A model generated the notes under the pieces. It saw only the letters and a list, made by a program, of their open reading frames with translations, had not been told where the DNA came from and did not search any database. Positions 1 to 13,600 of a stretch of DNA of 64,000 nucleotides are shown here, one piece after another (position 1 is the stretch's first letter; every line of letters starts with the position of its first letter). This DNA is from Stratiolaelaps scimitus (taxonomy: Eukaryota > Arthropoda > Arachnida > Mesostigmata > Laelapidae). The stretch lies in assembly GCA_019614645.1 (NCBI GenBank), contig JABWDB010000005.1, positions 17,225,001 to 17,289,000 on the forward strand. The letters run 5' to 3'. The translations under genes and the position numbers were made by a program.

Positions 1-1935
1 TTGGGGCATTACTATTGTGGACATTAGCGGTTGAGCCGATGAGTCGAATGCGACACTGTATCGTTGGAGACCCTTTATATAGGAAACAAAAAAAAGCAAA
101 GGCCTGTCCCGCAAAATATTCATATATTGTTATATTCGGGTGTGTCATTAAATCGTTACACTGACCCTGTGAATCAGCTATGCAACGAATGTTCATAGGC
201 TTTGGCCAAATGCTGTGTTGTATCCGTTTCGCTCCCACAGAATCCTCCAGTTCGCCAGTATAATTTGCTATTCTACCACACGCCAAGATCTACCCAAGAG
301 CACGAATTGTTTATACCGAAGACAACTATAATCCTGTCATCGTATCAAAATAAGTTGTGTCGAGTAAAGCACACAAGAGTACAGCCCATTGTCAGTAGTA
401 CAGCCTATTGTTGCTTACAGGCCAATACGACTAAACTGCTGGAACATTTTCCTGAGAGACACTTACGTTTCGTCGATGATCGTGTGAGTCGATGGTAGAG
501 CGGGAAGGAACTACAAGTTTTCGCGAACAGCCGATTATTATATTTGACACGACATCCGTTGGAAGGACATTCCATACAAGGTTCCCCTCGAACTAACACG
601 GGTTACACTCAGAATCACAGTTGGTCGCTTACACAAGTACACGGCAAATCAGTGTACGTCGATCATTGGTTACACAACCCAGCCTTCGTTTATGCAAACG
701 AACGCCGCCGTTGGGACTCCGACCGAGAATTGTAGCGTGTTTGGAGGTGTTGCAAGGAGGTTTCGTACCGATTACAACCACACGGCTTTTCATCTAGGGA
801 TGAGCCAACCCGGCGTGGTCACGCTCTTCGTCGCGGTAGATGTCGGCGCACGAACGGTGCGAGCGTTCCGAGGACTGTCGCGAAGCTTCCAGCTGAGGAT
901 ATCCTTAGGACATTTGAAGATGGCCAGAGTGAGGTTGAGAGAGGGAGAGCCAAGAGGATATCAGGTTTACAGATATAAGAACATGATGTATGCTTTGTCG
1001 TGTTCTAATTTGTTGTTAGTAGTAGGTAGGATTTTAATGGCCTGTGTCTTTTTAAGATCCTCGACAGGCCACAGACTATACGGCTACGTCGGTTTCGAGG
1101 GTGTCTGACACCTCTGAACTTCCTGTTTGAACTGCTCGTCGTCAACTAATCTGCCTAGTTCTCGACTATCGTTCGTCCAATCATCGGTCGTAACGGCAGT
1201 AGCAGCAGCAGCACACCGGCGACTCCGCCACAATGACTCATACAACAACAGCAATTTGGAAGAATACTAATGGAACGCACTTTCGTGTTGAGCCGACGAC
1301 CACGTTGTTCGCAGAAATTCTATCTGTCAGAAATCCTCGCTCCCATGAAAACTTTTCTCCGCTCCTGCACTGGAGTCCAGCTTCTGTCCCTCTACCCAGT
1401 CCCAAAGATTTGACTATCAGAGAGAGACCTACATTAGCGGATAGTAGAGCACTGGAGAGGGTGGCTACTTCTCGTTCTTGACAGCCGCCTCTTGGGAAGC
1501 GGCCGGGCGGGAGGTATAAACAAACTCACCGAAACACAATTTGTGTTCCCCTCATTTCCATAATTTCTCCTATAGTTTTCTGTCGCCGTCGACTTGCCGT
1601 CGGTGTCCTTGTGTGTATTTATGCCGTGCCGCACTCGAACGATGCTACTTCAGACGTCCAATGGTAGCTCTCCCTTCGATGATTGTTGATTCGCCCATCT
1701 ACTCGCTCGCTCTCTCGTTCCTTCACTGCCTGCCTCGCCAAAGACAACACTGGAGGGTGCCGCTCTCGATGAGAGCAGCTGCAGGAACGACAGTGGCGAA
1801 TGCGAGGGACAATGGCCGGTTTGTTCCCTCCGACTGTATCGGAAAAGCTGTGTGTGGAGGTGGTGCCAGCCTATGGTGCAACGATAGGCAGTAACAGGCC
1901 GCCAGTGATCGACCGGTTGTTGGTTTCTTGGTCAG

Positions 1936-1982
1936 CCTGCCTGCCTGTCTGTCTGTCTGTCTGGCCGTCTGTCCGTCCGTCA
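1936..1982. repeat. CTGC/CTGT tetranucleotide microsatellite
   Basis: A run of CTGC units changes into CTGT and then CCGT/CGTC units. Related short CTGG/CTGC runs occur at 9609-9635 and 15765-15785. Confidence 0.9.
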
Positions 1983-3507
1983 ATCGCGGGCGATCCCAGA
2001 GCGATCCGCCGCCTACAGGGCCTGGCTTCTCACTGGTAGATTCAGCCAGCCTCGTCGTTGATGTGGTTGTAGTTGCTGCTGTTGCCTTCTTCACGTACAG
2101 TTGTATTAGTAGTCGTAGTAGTGAACTAGCGTCTCATCTACAACCAACTGTGATAGTTGTGATAGCAGTGATGGTACTAGATGTCGATCTGTCCGCTGTT
2201 GAGTCTGTTGTCGGCGTATGTTAGGTAGAGCCTTCTCACGCTCAGCGTGTGGCGCGGACTGGCTCCTTGCGCTCCCTTGCCTTGTACGGCGATTGCCGCC
2301 ACCCGGCTCTTTACGGATATCGTGCTGTGCACTGTTATGGCACCTTGTTCTTCTTGTTAGTTCTCCCTGTAGCTGCTTATAGCTATGCACTACGGCTGCT
2401 GCTGCTGCTGTTGTTGTTGCTACCGCAACGGACGACGACAACAACGACGACGATGACTCCGACGATCACAGAACCGAGTAGACGGCATACACATACATAA
2501 TAGTTATAGATGCAGCGAGCGAGGACGGGACAGAGAGACGATGCAGGCTGCTATACAAGCTCGCCCTTGACGTAGTGGCAGTAGTACCAGTAGTAGCAGT
2601 TGTCGTAATTATCGTTGTCGCTGACGACGTTGCCAAGTCGAAATCGACGGATGTTTAGCAAATGGACCGATGACTCAAACGGAGGAGAAGAAGCATCGAC
2701 TCGCAGCAACTTGGTCTAGTCCAGCTAAAGACAGCGAGAGAATTCTCTCAGAGCCGTCTGTGTCGCAGAGACTTCACCTGCTCATGCAGGCGACAATCGC
2801 TCTAGGCGCACGGGAGGAGACAGAGAGATCTGGATAGATTATACAGATCTTCGAGTGGCGATAGAGCATTAAAGCTGGCGTTCAAACTGCCTGATCGTTG
2901 CATCGATGGACGATGTTGAGTGACAGCATGATAGCTCGATGAGCCACAGCGGTACGGCACGCGCAAGTGTACACGACACGTAATTAGTATCGGCAATCGA
3001 CGCCCTCCCTCGCGCCGATAATGGGCCGCACTTCGGCACATTCAGCAACTACAACAGTGATTCTTGAGCTTGACGACTACGACACACAACGATGATCAAA
3101 CAAACAACAAACACGCGCATTCACACAGCCGCTTGTATTCGCCTATTGCTCCCGCTTGTTCGGCACGGGTACGAGCTTCACATCGAGCTCGGTGACATCG
3201 AGCCGCGAGCGACTCCTGCTGAACCGCGAGTTTGCACCAGCAGTGGTCGCACCATACCGTGGCACAGTTCAGCTTCGTACGACGACACCCTACTGTTTGT
3301 ATTTGCCTTCGTCCCGATGCTTCAGTCGTCATCCATTCAACTGAAAGCAACCAGCTAACTACAATATTAGCTAGTTGAAATCGTTGGCGCCCGCGGCACC
3401 TGGCGCCCTGCCGCCCCACACTCACATATACTCATCGATCAATCAATCAATCGATCGATCTACAATGTCCACTGGCAATACAATCACTGGAAGTAGTTGT
3501 GGTGGAT

Positions 3508-3555
3508 GCTGCTGCTGTTGTTGTTGTTGTTGCTATTGTTGTTGTAGTTGTTGTA
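3508..3555. repeat. CTG/TTG trinucleotide microsatellite
   Basis: Interrupted run of CTG then TTG triplets. Further CTG and GGC/CAG blocks follow at 3594-3620 and 3838-3915, so 3.5-3.9 kb is one compound triplet-repeat island. Confidence 0.9.
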
Positions 3556-5469
3556 GAAGTTGGAGGACTGTATAGCAGAGTGCGTTGCTGTCGTTGCTGC
3601 TGCTGCTGCTGGCGGTGGTGGAATATCCTCACAGGCGGTGGCGACGGCGGCGGCGGCTACCGCTGCGACAGGTCGCCGATTGCCGGAGGTGTTTCGTCGG
3701 TGGAGAGTACGCAGGAAGCATGTGTGTTGCTTACAGGGGGGCTGCCGACACCCGACTCGTGGTGGCTGCGGTGATGGTGGCGCTGGTGGATGCCAGCAAT
3801 AGTCCGGTGGCACTCCAGTAGCGGTCGTGGACGACTACAGCAGCAGCAGCGGCGGCGGTGGTGGTGGTGGCGGCGGTGGTGGCGGCGGCGGCGACGGCGA
3901 CGGCAGCAGCGGCAGCGACAGCAACTTGGAGCGGACACAACTTGGTCGGTCGGCGAGCCCCCGCACTGTTTGGTCGTCGTCGTGCTGCTCGTCCGATCAC
4001 CGCCGCCGCCGCCACATGAAGAGAGGGCACAGCGATCACGAGGCGAGGGACGATTTTCGTGGCGGAATTATTCGAATGAGCCGAAAAGCGGATTGGAAAT
4101 GCAATGACGACCTATGCACCGACAGACGATCGAGCGTAACAACGAAACGAAGGAACTCGTCAATTCAATGAGACCAGAATCCACTTGGAGGGACCATTTG
4201 GTATCCAGTATCTAGTGAGTTGTCTCTCAAGCAACGTATGAGCGCGGCATGCGACCGTGCGTACCATGTGGCCATGCCGGTTTTGGTCTCTCACGTTGTC
4301 CCCAAGCACTTCTCTAATGATTGTATATTTAACGACGCACAATCATGATGAATAAATTTGCTTGTCTCAGTATGCTTACAAGGTATAGCAGTACGCGGTA
4401 CGTATGTAGATTGTTGTTGACTTGACCGAATGGTAACTATTCTTATGGGATTCTTATATGGGATAAAATATATCCTCAGGCTTGATATGCGCTTGCGCCG
4501 CATATACGAATTATAGCGACCTTTCAGAGAATCGCAGATTTCATAGATTAGAAGTTGAAGAAAGCATTGGAAAACTTGAAACATTTTTTGAGTTGATTCT
4601 CAGCTGTTCCTCATGTGATAGGTCTCGACTCAGAACCTCTAGGTATAGCTACGAGGACGTGTGTGGGCCATGTTTAATTTATGTTTCAAGCATGTAGTAC
4701 CTGGCAAGAACCAACAGATAAAGAACCACAATAAAGACATCCGAAGATTCTCCGAGTCTAGAAGGATTTGAACCCAAGACATAAGACCTAGAATTGTGTA
4801 AATAGTAGGGTAATTTTAAGTTAATTGACTCGAAAACAGCTCATTTAAGTCTGGCAGCTAAGGCGTTGTCCGCAGAACCGTCTGTGGAAATTTCCAGAAC
4901 CGTCTGTCGAGAATTGTCAAGTACTGTTAAGCAATGAAAACACCTTCGAATTGAGGGATAACACAGGTCCCTCAATACTTGTTGATTCTTCAGACCTCGT
5001 GTGCAAACTTCAATGAGGGTCATAGACCCAGGGCATTCCCCTCCTTCGTCGATGAATCCACTTTATCAATGTGGTCTCCCAGAATGCTCATTGGTTCGCG
5101 GTCCCAATTCGTTCGGACTACGACGAAACTCTATTGGGAGCTTTCTAAATGAGTAATTTTTGGCAGCCAGTTAAGATAACAGTCTCGAAGCATAATCGTA
5201 GAGTTACAGATCAGCTACACAGCTGCGCTCTCTCGAAACCTACAGCCTGCGTTGGCCTCAAAGCAGGCACGAGCCAGCTAACCATAGATAAATGCATACA
5301 GGCGAACTCGTCGCCGTTTAATGAGAGGGTGCTGCTGCCACTGCAGGCGACTTGGTTAACATTATATAACTGCCACGCGAGCGACTGCTGCTGCATCACT
5401 AAATCGCACACCAAATGACTGGATGTAGCTCGCGAGTTTCTCCTTTCGACAGCGCATATCCATTTTAGC

Positions 5470-5516
5470 CTCGTTCTCTCTCTCTCTACCTCTCTCTACC
5501 TCTCTCTCTACCTCTC
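5470..5516. repeat. CT-rich (CTCTCTAC) microsatellite
   Basis: Polypyrimidine run with an irregular CTCTCTAC unit. A GA-rich counterpart lies at 5902-5924. Confidence 0.85.
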
Positions 5517-7389
5517 TTGTAGCAGTTGTAGTCGGCACAGTAGAACTACTGGTAGTTCTGGAGAGCAGCAATTCTCTCATCATTGGCACCAGAGCCGAGA
5601 CCAATGCCGTTCGTCGGTGTTGGCTGCATTGCCTTTCCGCTCTGCTGTTGGTTACCACCGGCCCTTCGGGTTCAGATCTTGGCTCGTTTTCTTCTCCCGT
5701 TGTGCCTCTCTCATCGTCTCTTGTCAGATGGGTCTGTCTAACCATCCTCCCGCGGTAAGATGCTGACGATGGTAGTGGTGCTAGTAGCGAACCCACGCAA
5801 AGACTTGGGGCTATTTCGACAGTCCCACTCTAGTGAATCTTGCAAGCTTGCACGGGTTTGCACCTCTCTTGGTCTTTTTCACTTTCTCGGAAAGGGGAGC
5901 AAGAGATAGAGAGAGAGAGAGAGAGACAGCTCGCGTCGGGTTGTCACCATGTGTATATGTGCCAGTGAATCAGCCGACGCCTCCGCAGGTGTCGACGTCC
6001 GCTCGACTTCAATTCGCGGTCAGCGAACGACCGCCCGCCGCCGCCAATCGCCGACTCATCTACTGATGGTGAAGGTGGGCTCGTAAAGTGAGCCTTGCGC
6101 CGTTCAGGCCCTCTAGGAAAACGCCAAGAACAGAGCTCATCATCCTATGTATGTACATGTGGACAGCCTATGATAATCTCGCCTGCTAAGGCTAAGCTCG
6201 GCACGGGTTGCTATGCGCAACGAAGGCGATCCGGCGTGCACATGTCAGCGTTATATGACGGCCGCAGCCGGCAGTAGGTACCACTTCTACAAAAGCACCA
6301 CTGTGTACCATAATAACGTTTATCATATATAGAAAATATATAATTCCTGATCCTAACTGCCCATAGCCACATCGTTTGCTATCGCAAAAATTGCACTGGG
6401 ACAAAGGTCCTCTAAAGTAGAAAAATCAAAAACAAAATTAGGGTGGGACACTTATACGAACTGTCGATATGGGGTCGATCGCTACACGGTCGACAGACCA
6501 CCATATTGGCGACGAAGACATCTCGTCAAATTCATGACGATCGTTGTTATGTCCATCGTGTATACTTTGTTTCAGTCTCATTGGCGATTATGGCTGTGTC
6601 ACGCTGAAATGGCCTGATTCGTCTTTTCATGTAGCCGAGAAAAAGTATCTCCGATCGATCTTGTGGAGAAAGCAACCCCTTTCTAGCGGCTTAAATCGTC
6701 ACATATTGACAATTAAAAAAAACTTGACTGTTAGGGACCATGGCAGATATGACAGAGATCTTCAAATATCTCTAATTAGGAGTTAGAGCGCCGCATGGAT
6801 ACAGCTCCACAGATAAACCACAATTTGATTTGGTATGAGGTCATAGAGCGTTTCCAGTTTTGTTTTGTACGTTAAGCCGCCAAATCGGTGTTCTTTTTTA
6901 CAGGTAGGTTATTTGCTCTGAGGACGGTGGTTTCATAATGTTCATATTACGGGAATTAATTCAAATTATTGTAACATTCCTTATAACAATTTATTCATAG
7001 ACAGGTCGAGAACAACCAAAATCTTGGAGCAAAGATATATCCGGACGCCCACACGGTGTTAAATATTCGCATGCAGTCAGTCTCCGATGGCAAACTAACG
7101 TCAAGAAGAAAAAATGCATTACGGGAATTTAATGACGAATGATCTTGGAAATTTGTTATCAGCCTCAAGTTGAAGTTGATCTACGGGTGCATGGATGACA
7201 ACAACGACCCACCTCGTTCTCTTCACCATGGTCTCGCATTGGCATATTGCTTGTTGGAACTTGTACACGCTTGTAGAAAGAACGCCTTGTACACATCCGC
7301 CAGATGAAGTAATGAACTCTTGTAAATGCTGTTGAGCAAAATTAACCTGACAATCATAACTAGGCTAAATATCATAACTTCCGACAGGG

Positions 7390-7510
7390 TGAGCAGGAGG
7401 GCACTACTGTAAAAAGCCAGAGACCGCAGGTTCGAATCCCGTTGCATGACATATAAGAGAACTTAAGCATTCTCTGTTAAGTTCCTTTAATAAATCAATA
7501 AAGCTTTACC
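7390..7510 (+). mobile_element. tRNA-derived SINE candidate
   Basis: At about 7430 there is a perfect Pol III B-box match (GGTTCGAATCC), preceded by a tRNA-like anticodon arm containing ACTGTAA and a weak A-box-like stretch near 7392. About 60 bases downstream is a 32-nt A/T-rich tail (7479-7510) that matches 51016-51047 at 27 of 32 positions. A tRNA-like head plus a tail shared between loci is SINE architecture. It is not a functional tRNA, because the T stem contains a mismatch and the acceptor stem does not pair. Confidence 0.45.
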
Positions 7511-10500
7511 CTTTTTATCCTTTACTGGGTAGAATGATGACTGGGCTATACATCAGCGTTCATCATCCAGATGGCCTAGGGAGGTTTTGGTGCTTGACAA
7601 GAAATCCGCTAAAGATGCGTAGTAAATAACTTCACAGACGCGTTCGTTCCAATCAACATACGAAGCCATAGATGATCTCGAATAAATCACGAGGTATCCA
7701 TCTCTTACCGGTATTATTCGCGTTCCGTTCGACGACAACGCGTGTTGTTACGAGTTGCTTTTCGTCATCTAGCATATGCTGGCACATAATGAAACAACTA
7801 GGTGTTAAGATGTAGACTGGGTGTAACAAAAAGCTGTCTTAATGTAGACAGACCATCTCGCCGTTCTAAATTTTGGTCAAGGCTCTTCTGACAGTGTTAT
7901 CTGTCGCATATACTGAACTGCTTCGTCCACGGTGTAAAATGTCGAGCAACTTTGTCAGTTGCTCTGTCTGAAGCAAGTTAAGTATCGACATATCGCGTCG
8001 AGGGGCGTAAAATGCTAGCTGGGCTGGGTTATAAGATTGGCCAGTGGTAGATTCAGTATTTACCTATGATTACAGGATGCAACTATATGAATATGTTGTT
8101 CAAAAAAAGAGAAACTCAATCGATGTTTGTTCTGAAACATTCTTAGCAACGTGTTCACTGGATGTAAGCTATTGTCATCCTTACCAGAACCGCTATGTAT
8201 GAACCGCAACATAATAATAATGATGACTTGACAAACATTATCCTTTCACCTCAACGTGATTACATATTAAGCTTTGTACGTGGATTTGTCGCAACTTTAC
8301 ACAGTCCTTGCCGCCGTAGTCATATTAAATGCACCATTCGACCAATTAAATGCATCCGCGGATACACACCGCCCACAAAACGATAACGAGTACTTACGTG
8401 GATTTGCGTGCAGAATCACAAGGTACGAATTCTCGGTGAAACTCCAAACTTCAAGACACTTTGAGAGATTGTTTTCAGTCCAAACGTGTCGTCGAACGTC
8501 TTGTTTCGTTGTAGTTGACTGCAGCTTTAGTGACCGGCCATGCCGTAACAGCCAGCAGACAACGTAACGAGATCTCTCGGGGTTTACTTCGAAACAGTTG
8601 GCCAACTAGGAGTCCTTTACGAACCCTCAACAACAGAACCAAGAGCTCGTTTTTCTTTTTTTTCTGCTTCTTCTTCTTTTTCTCTTGCCAGCCGTAGAGT
8701 TTTGCACTGTCGATCAAGCACCCTCTCTGGCCCGTGTTATCGACCCGAGGCTTCGGCAGCGTTCACTCTGCGTGTTGATATTATTGCAAATATGCCGCTG
8801 TCCGTCGTACACCGCCCTTGTACACTTGCGCCCCTACACGGCCGTGATTCTACCACAATCCGTGCGTTTTGGCCGATGTATGCCTCGATCTCCGTATACC
8901 CCTGAATATGAAGGTGGTTGGTTACCTGCTAATCTCTCAGCGGTGTGTTTGCGGGAGGTGTTCAGCGGTAGCGGAGGCAATCTTCTTGGCGCTATGGGCG
9001 GCGTGCGGCGCGTATCCGCGGGCCAGGAACCCTCCCTCGATCGGGAGACCGGGTTGAGTCAACTGACCCAACCAAGTTGGTTGCTGTTCCCGCTATCACG
9101 GTTCGCTCTGTGGCTCACTCTGGGAGAGTGATCGCACCCGCTCTGGCCGCCCATAGCCACATTTACTTATACTCAACTAAGCGCACTCTCTTGCAATGCG
9201 TGTAGCTGTGTGTGTGTGTATGTGCGTGTGCGTGTCTGCTGCGATTCGCGATTGTGTGCGAAATGTCTGTAAATGTCTTCGCGTAGAGCTGTAGCTCTAC
9301 CTCTCTCTCTCTCTCTCCCTATTTCTCCGCTGCTTTCTCTTGGGAGAAAGTTCGGAGAGAGTCTTTCCTCTGGCCATATATTCGTATGTGTAGGCTACAC
9401 GACACGAGTTCTAGAGGTACTACTAGTACCAGTAGTAATAGTAGAGTGCTCTGCTCGTCTGCCTCCATTTCCCTCTCCTCCACTTTACCATCACGTCGTT
9501 GACGACCGACAGACCACCAACACCACCACCGCCACCAACCAGAGTCCGCACCCTGCTTTGGCGTGAGCCCTGCACGGTGCGATGCAGTGTCCCTCGTGGT
9601 GGAGGATGCTGGCTGGCTGGCTGCCTGCCTGCCTGCATCGTTCGTTTCCCCGTATCCAACCAATACAACTAGGCTCTCCTTCAACCCGATGTGTGCTGCA
9701 GGGGTCGCCGGCGCGCTAGAGATGGAAAGAAAGGAATAAGTGAGACAGCAGCAGCACCACCACCAACGTTCGCCTGTTCTCTCGAGTTCTTCGGCTAGAA
9801 ACGCCACCAATGCGTGGTAGCAACTCACGCCACCGGCCAGTGAGTTGAGCTGCTGTAAAGAGCGCAGCCGGCGAAATCCGACAACCGTCCGGTCGTTTGC
9901 TGCTGTCTCTGAAGCAGCTAGCAGAGGCTTGGTGTTCCAGAACGCACGATTTGAAACATCAAACATGCTGCCTGTCCTATGCGGGTGGGTTGCCGCTTGA
10001 CTTTTAGCGGACTGGCCACAACGAGATTAGCAGAAACAGCAGCCACAAGCACCGCGTGATGTTGCTTTTCGAGTTTGAATGCTGCTACCGCTGCTGCTAC
10101 CGTCCACTGTCGTTGTCGCAGCGGCCGCTGCCGCCGCCGCCGCCGCCGCCGAAGCCACCACTGTAGGCGAAGGCTGCCAACGACCCAAGTCGTTTGCTTT
10201 TGATATTGCCTCCCACACAGGTCAGTCGTGCGCACGTCAAGAAAAGGCGGACGAAGCGTCTTCGCGCAATTGCAGCATGAGTCTCGGAGAAAAAGGAGAT
10301 CCTCGTCGGGATAGCCCTACTCTATGGGTTTAGTCGGCCGTGCGCCGTCCCAGTAGATCACACTATAACTGTCCGTATCGTATCACGTAGACACCTCTAC
10401 AGGGCCCACTCTAGCCCACTGATCGTTGATGCCGCACCAGCTATACGAATAAGCTATATAAGTAAGTGCTCGTAGCGAGTAGTGACTCGTAGCGGGGCCA

Positions 10501-11609
10501 CGAAAACGATATATAAGCGTGAGAGGTCCAGAAAGGTGTGAGTTGTCAAACGTAACATAAAGACCATCTCTTCGGGGCTTGACACCGGGATGGATCTTGA
10601 GTGACGGTCAGGCCATAGGCAGGTCTCATTCTCGCTTTTCACCCAGCTTGCTGCATATGGCTAAAAGCTCCCGATTGTGTGGTGCTTAAGCTCAGTAGCT
10701 GCACGAACAAGAGTGTCATCTTATGAGCAGTGTGTAAGCAGCGGCAAGAGATACCCAACCTCAAAGATACATTGTTGCGAGTGCAGGAGGGCAACTGACT
10801 GATGTGGAGCCTTCGTTAGCACGTTCTGTGTATATATAGATATCTATGATTAGTTGTGAAATCGAAACGGGAACTGTACTTGCTTGCAAAGCAAGGAGTG
10901 GTTTTTTATCATTCTACTAATTGTCTAGAACGTGAATGATAAGATGTCAGTGATAATACATTTAATGCTTTAAAGGGAAAATCATCTCATGATCTAGCTA
11001 ACACTATTCGTTGCTTGAACCAATGATTCGATAGGAATTACCCAAAATGGCCGACGATTTTTTCAATGAAAAACACCATCTCACATTAACATGACCGCTA
11101 ATCATTTCCATTGCTCAATGAGAAATAATGAGATTCTCTCACTAGCAGGCCCTCTATTTCATTAATCACTCCATTATTCAGATGTTGTAGTGGGAGGCAT
11201 AGTACTTGTCGTACCTGCTCGAGACAAAGAACATTTTCGACGAGGCAGCGGTAGCGAAAAAAGAAAAATCGAACTGTGTCCGTCCCTCGTGGCTAACAGC
11301 GAGGTTGAAATAAAGCGACAGATCAGTTGGCCAGTGGTACAATTCTCATACCGCCTTTATCAGAAAAAACTAACGTTACTGGAGATTTACTGTTGCTTAA
11401 CATTTATGGGTGTTAAACGTCTTATGTGTGTTAAATGTTCCATCAATGAGACGTTTCGGTTGTGTTAGCCTTTCGTTCTCGTCTTCGATGAACCCTCGCC
11501 ATTCGCCGAAACAGGAAAAATCTCCCTATGTTTTCAGAATTATAAATGTAACAGATTCGAAATAGTTTAAAATAATTAAACGAACAAACTGCGTCACTAA
11601 TCATTGTAG

Positions 11610-11634
11610 ATATATATATATATATATATATATA
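11610..11634. repeat. TA microsatellite
   Basis: About 12 TA dinucleotides in an AT-rich setting. Confidence 0.95.
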
Positions 11635-12740
11635 ATATGAAATATAATAGAAGTATATATTTAAGCAGTATCTATCATCTGCATAATACCGATCCAAATG
11701 TATAAATTAACAAGTATAAACGTTTCCATAGACAAAAAGTAATACTTTTAGCTATTGTGAAGAATGCTGGACCTCTGATTCAGAATACTGAGAAGTATCA
11801 ATTGACGGCGAATGTAAGGTGGAGAGTCAGGACGACTTTCTGATTTACCCTGTCATGTCGACATTATCAAGAAAGACTTAACAGCGAGTTTGGGAGAAAA
11901 GCAACCGAAACAGAATAGCAATTCTTCAACAAATTGTTTGATAAAACATCTTCCCCAATTGGATGTCCAAGGGACTAATGTCTCCTGATTTCTAAGCGCG
12001 TTCAGTCTAGTTCGTTACGCTACTATAGTATCTGTACCGAGTTGCATTTCTCGTCTACAGTGAATCTGTGCAGTTCAGCCGCATTCGAGTCTCTTGACTT
12101 TTCAAAACGATGGGCTTCGAACAGGCGCACTTCGGGTGCGATAACTGATGTGCACACAGACTTTGAAGAACATTTTAGTAAAACAATTCGAATAATATGA
12201 AAGTAACCACAATTAAAGCAATCCGTTCGCTGCTGCCGTTCAAATAAACCAAGTTTCATGGTAGTCTATCTTCTACGAGCAATTGCCTCGCCTCTATATG
12301 TGTGTTGTGTTTTGTGAGGATCGAGACACACAGTATGTCGGTGAGTGACCTATATGGCTTATGTGGACATCTATTATAACCGCATGTTTTTTTTAAGTTT
12401 TCTCTGGTCGTGAGCAGCCGTCGGCTACAACCTGGTCATTGCAGCGCTGTAGCTGTTCGTGATTGACCATTCACCTTACGTAACTTAACGGGTGCTTAGG
12501 CTTTCGATTACGAAAATTAAGCCGGGACATGGTGCTACCCGTGTAGGCCGTTATTTTGATGCGCCCAATTCACGTCGTTTTCGTGAACTTGTATGGTAAC
12601 ATCTAAATGTTGTGCATTTAACTGGTAGTGTTTTCGATCACCTGTTCGAAGTATCGTCAATCTGTTACGAAGTATTGTGAAAGTATTGAGGTTTAAGTTC
12701 TGAGATTGATTCAAACTATAAATAGTCCCAATACACGTAA

Positions 12741-12805
12741 GCTCGTACAAACGGAGCACATGTGTTACTCGGGTATCGTAAAACATGTGCTCCGTTCGTA
12801 CGAGC
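12741..12805. repeat. Near-perfect 65-bp foldback (hairpin)
   Basis: The left arm 12741-12768 and right arm 12778-12805 are reverse complements at 26 of 28 positions and are separated by a 9-nt loop (TCGGGTATC). The flanks do not continue the pairing, so this is a compact stem-loop rather than the terminal repeats of a longer element. Length and loop size fit a microRNA precursor; a small foldback transposon is the main alternative. Confidence 0.9.
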
Positions 12806-13349
12806 ACAGCTCGCCGCACCTCAAACAAAAGAGGTGCTGGCCGGTGCGTGGAACCCCTTTGTTTTGTACAGTATATGGTGAAATCCATGTAACCGCAAAC
12901 CGCGTGAGAACGTGTCAATTCGTTCTTTCTGGCAATTTCCAGGATTCGAAGATCATAGCACCAGACCTGTAGAAATCTGGATCGATTTCCGCCATCGTCG
13001 CTTCCCTGAGGAACTCCAATTATTCTGGTGTGGAGAGAAGCTTAAACCTTCAAGTCCTCTGCAAACAGCGGTGTGCCACTCAGCAGGTGGCCGCCGTCAG
13101 AGATGAGCGATGAAGCCCCAGGGCTTGCTTCAGAAAGGTTTTATTAGGTCAAATTTTTCGAACTATGCCTGTGATAAGTGCTCCCAGATAACCTGGATAC
13201 CGTAGAAAGCAACCGATGCCACCTTGATTTCGAACAAAGTTAGCGCCGCTCGCAGTGAAAGTCTCGCCGGCGTTCGGATTTCCACAGCCGCGACCATGGC
13301 CCGTCATCCTCTGTCCATGACTTGGTCTACGAAGGAGCGGTCATTTGCG

Positions 13350-13600
13350 GGCAATGCCACCCTAGATACTTGAATCAGTTGACGTATTTCAGGGTTGTTC
13401 CTTCTATATGAAACGTATTCGAGGCAGCGAGCCGACCCCTACGATGGAATTTCATGGCTTCGGTCTTGTTCATATTTATCGTCAGGCCAACCTCCTCCAG
13501 CGGACAATCTAGCCAGGGCCTGTTGTACATGGAATCGACTCCCTCTGTAAATGTCGACGTCACCGGCATAGAGCAGCGTTCTCACAATCCCCACTTAATT
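13350..13600 (-). mobile_element. Degenerate non-LTR retrotransposon reverse-transcriptase fragment
   Basis: Read on the minus strand, 13556-13570 encodes YAGDV, a decayed form of the YADD catalytic motif. After a frame change comes GLTINMNKTEAMKF (about 13433-13491), the usual segment following YADD in LINE reverse transcriptases, then GRLAASNTF, and FKYLG at 13360-13374 just after an in-frame stop. At least one frameshift and one stop make it nonfunctional. Motif order and spacing match LINE-type enzymes; the clade is not determined. Flanking LINE sequence may extend to lower coordinates but is too decayed for me to bound. Confidence 0.75.

Larger units (their letters stand above)
1..10800. 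other. 5' flanking region, no gene recognised
   Basis: No open frame here resembles a known protein or ends at convincing splice sites. The longer frames (for example 692-1108, 5362-5796, 8685-9131) run through simple repeats or mixed-composition DNA and have no recognisable motif. The region alternates between GC-rich, microsatellite-loaded blocks (about 1.2-4.1 kb, 5.4-6.1 kb, 8.5-10.4 kb) and AT-richer unique sequence (4.2-5.4 kb, 6.3-8.5 kb). It may be intergenic, or it may hold a remote noncoding first exon of Anp32; the sequence alone does not decide. Confidence 0.6.

Noticed and set aside
4755..4785. B-box-like string on the minus strand
   Set aside because: No tRNA cloverleaf can be drawn around it. 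At most it is a decayed SINE head.
8685..9131. 148-codon plus-strand frame upstream of Anp32
   Set aside because: It has no known domain and no splice or poly(A) context.
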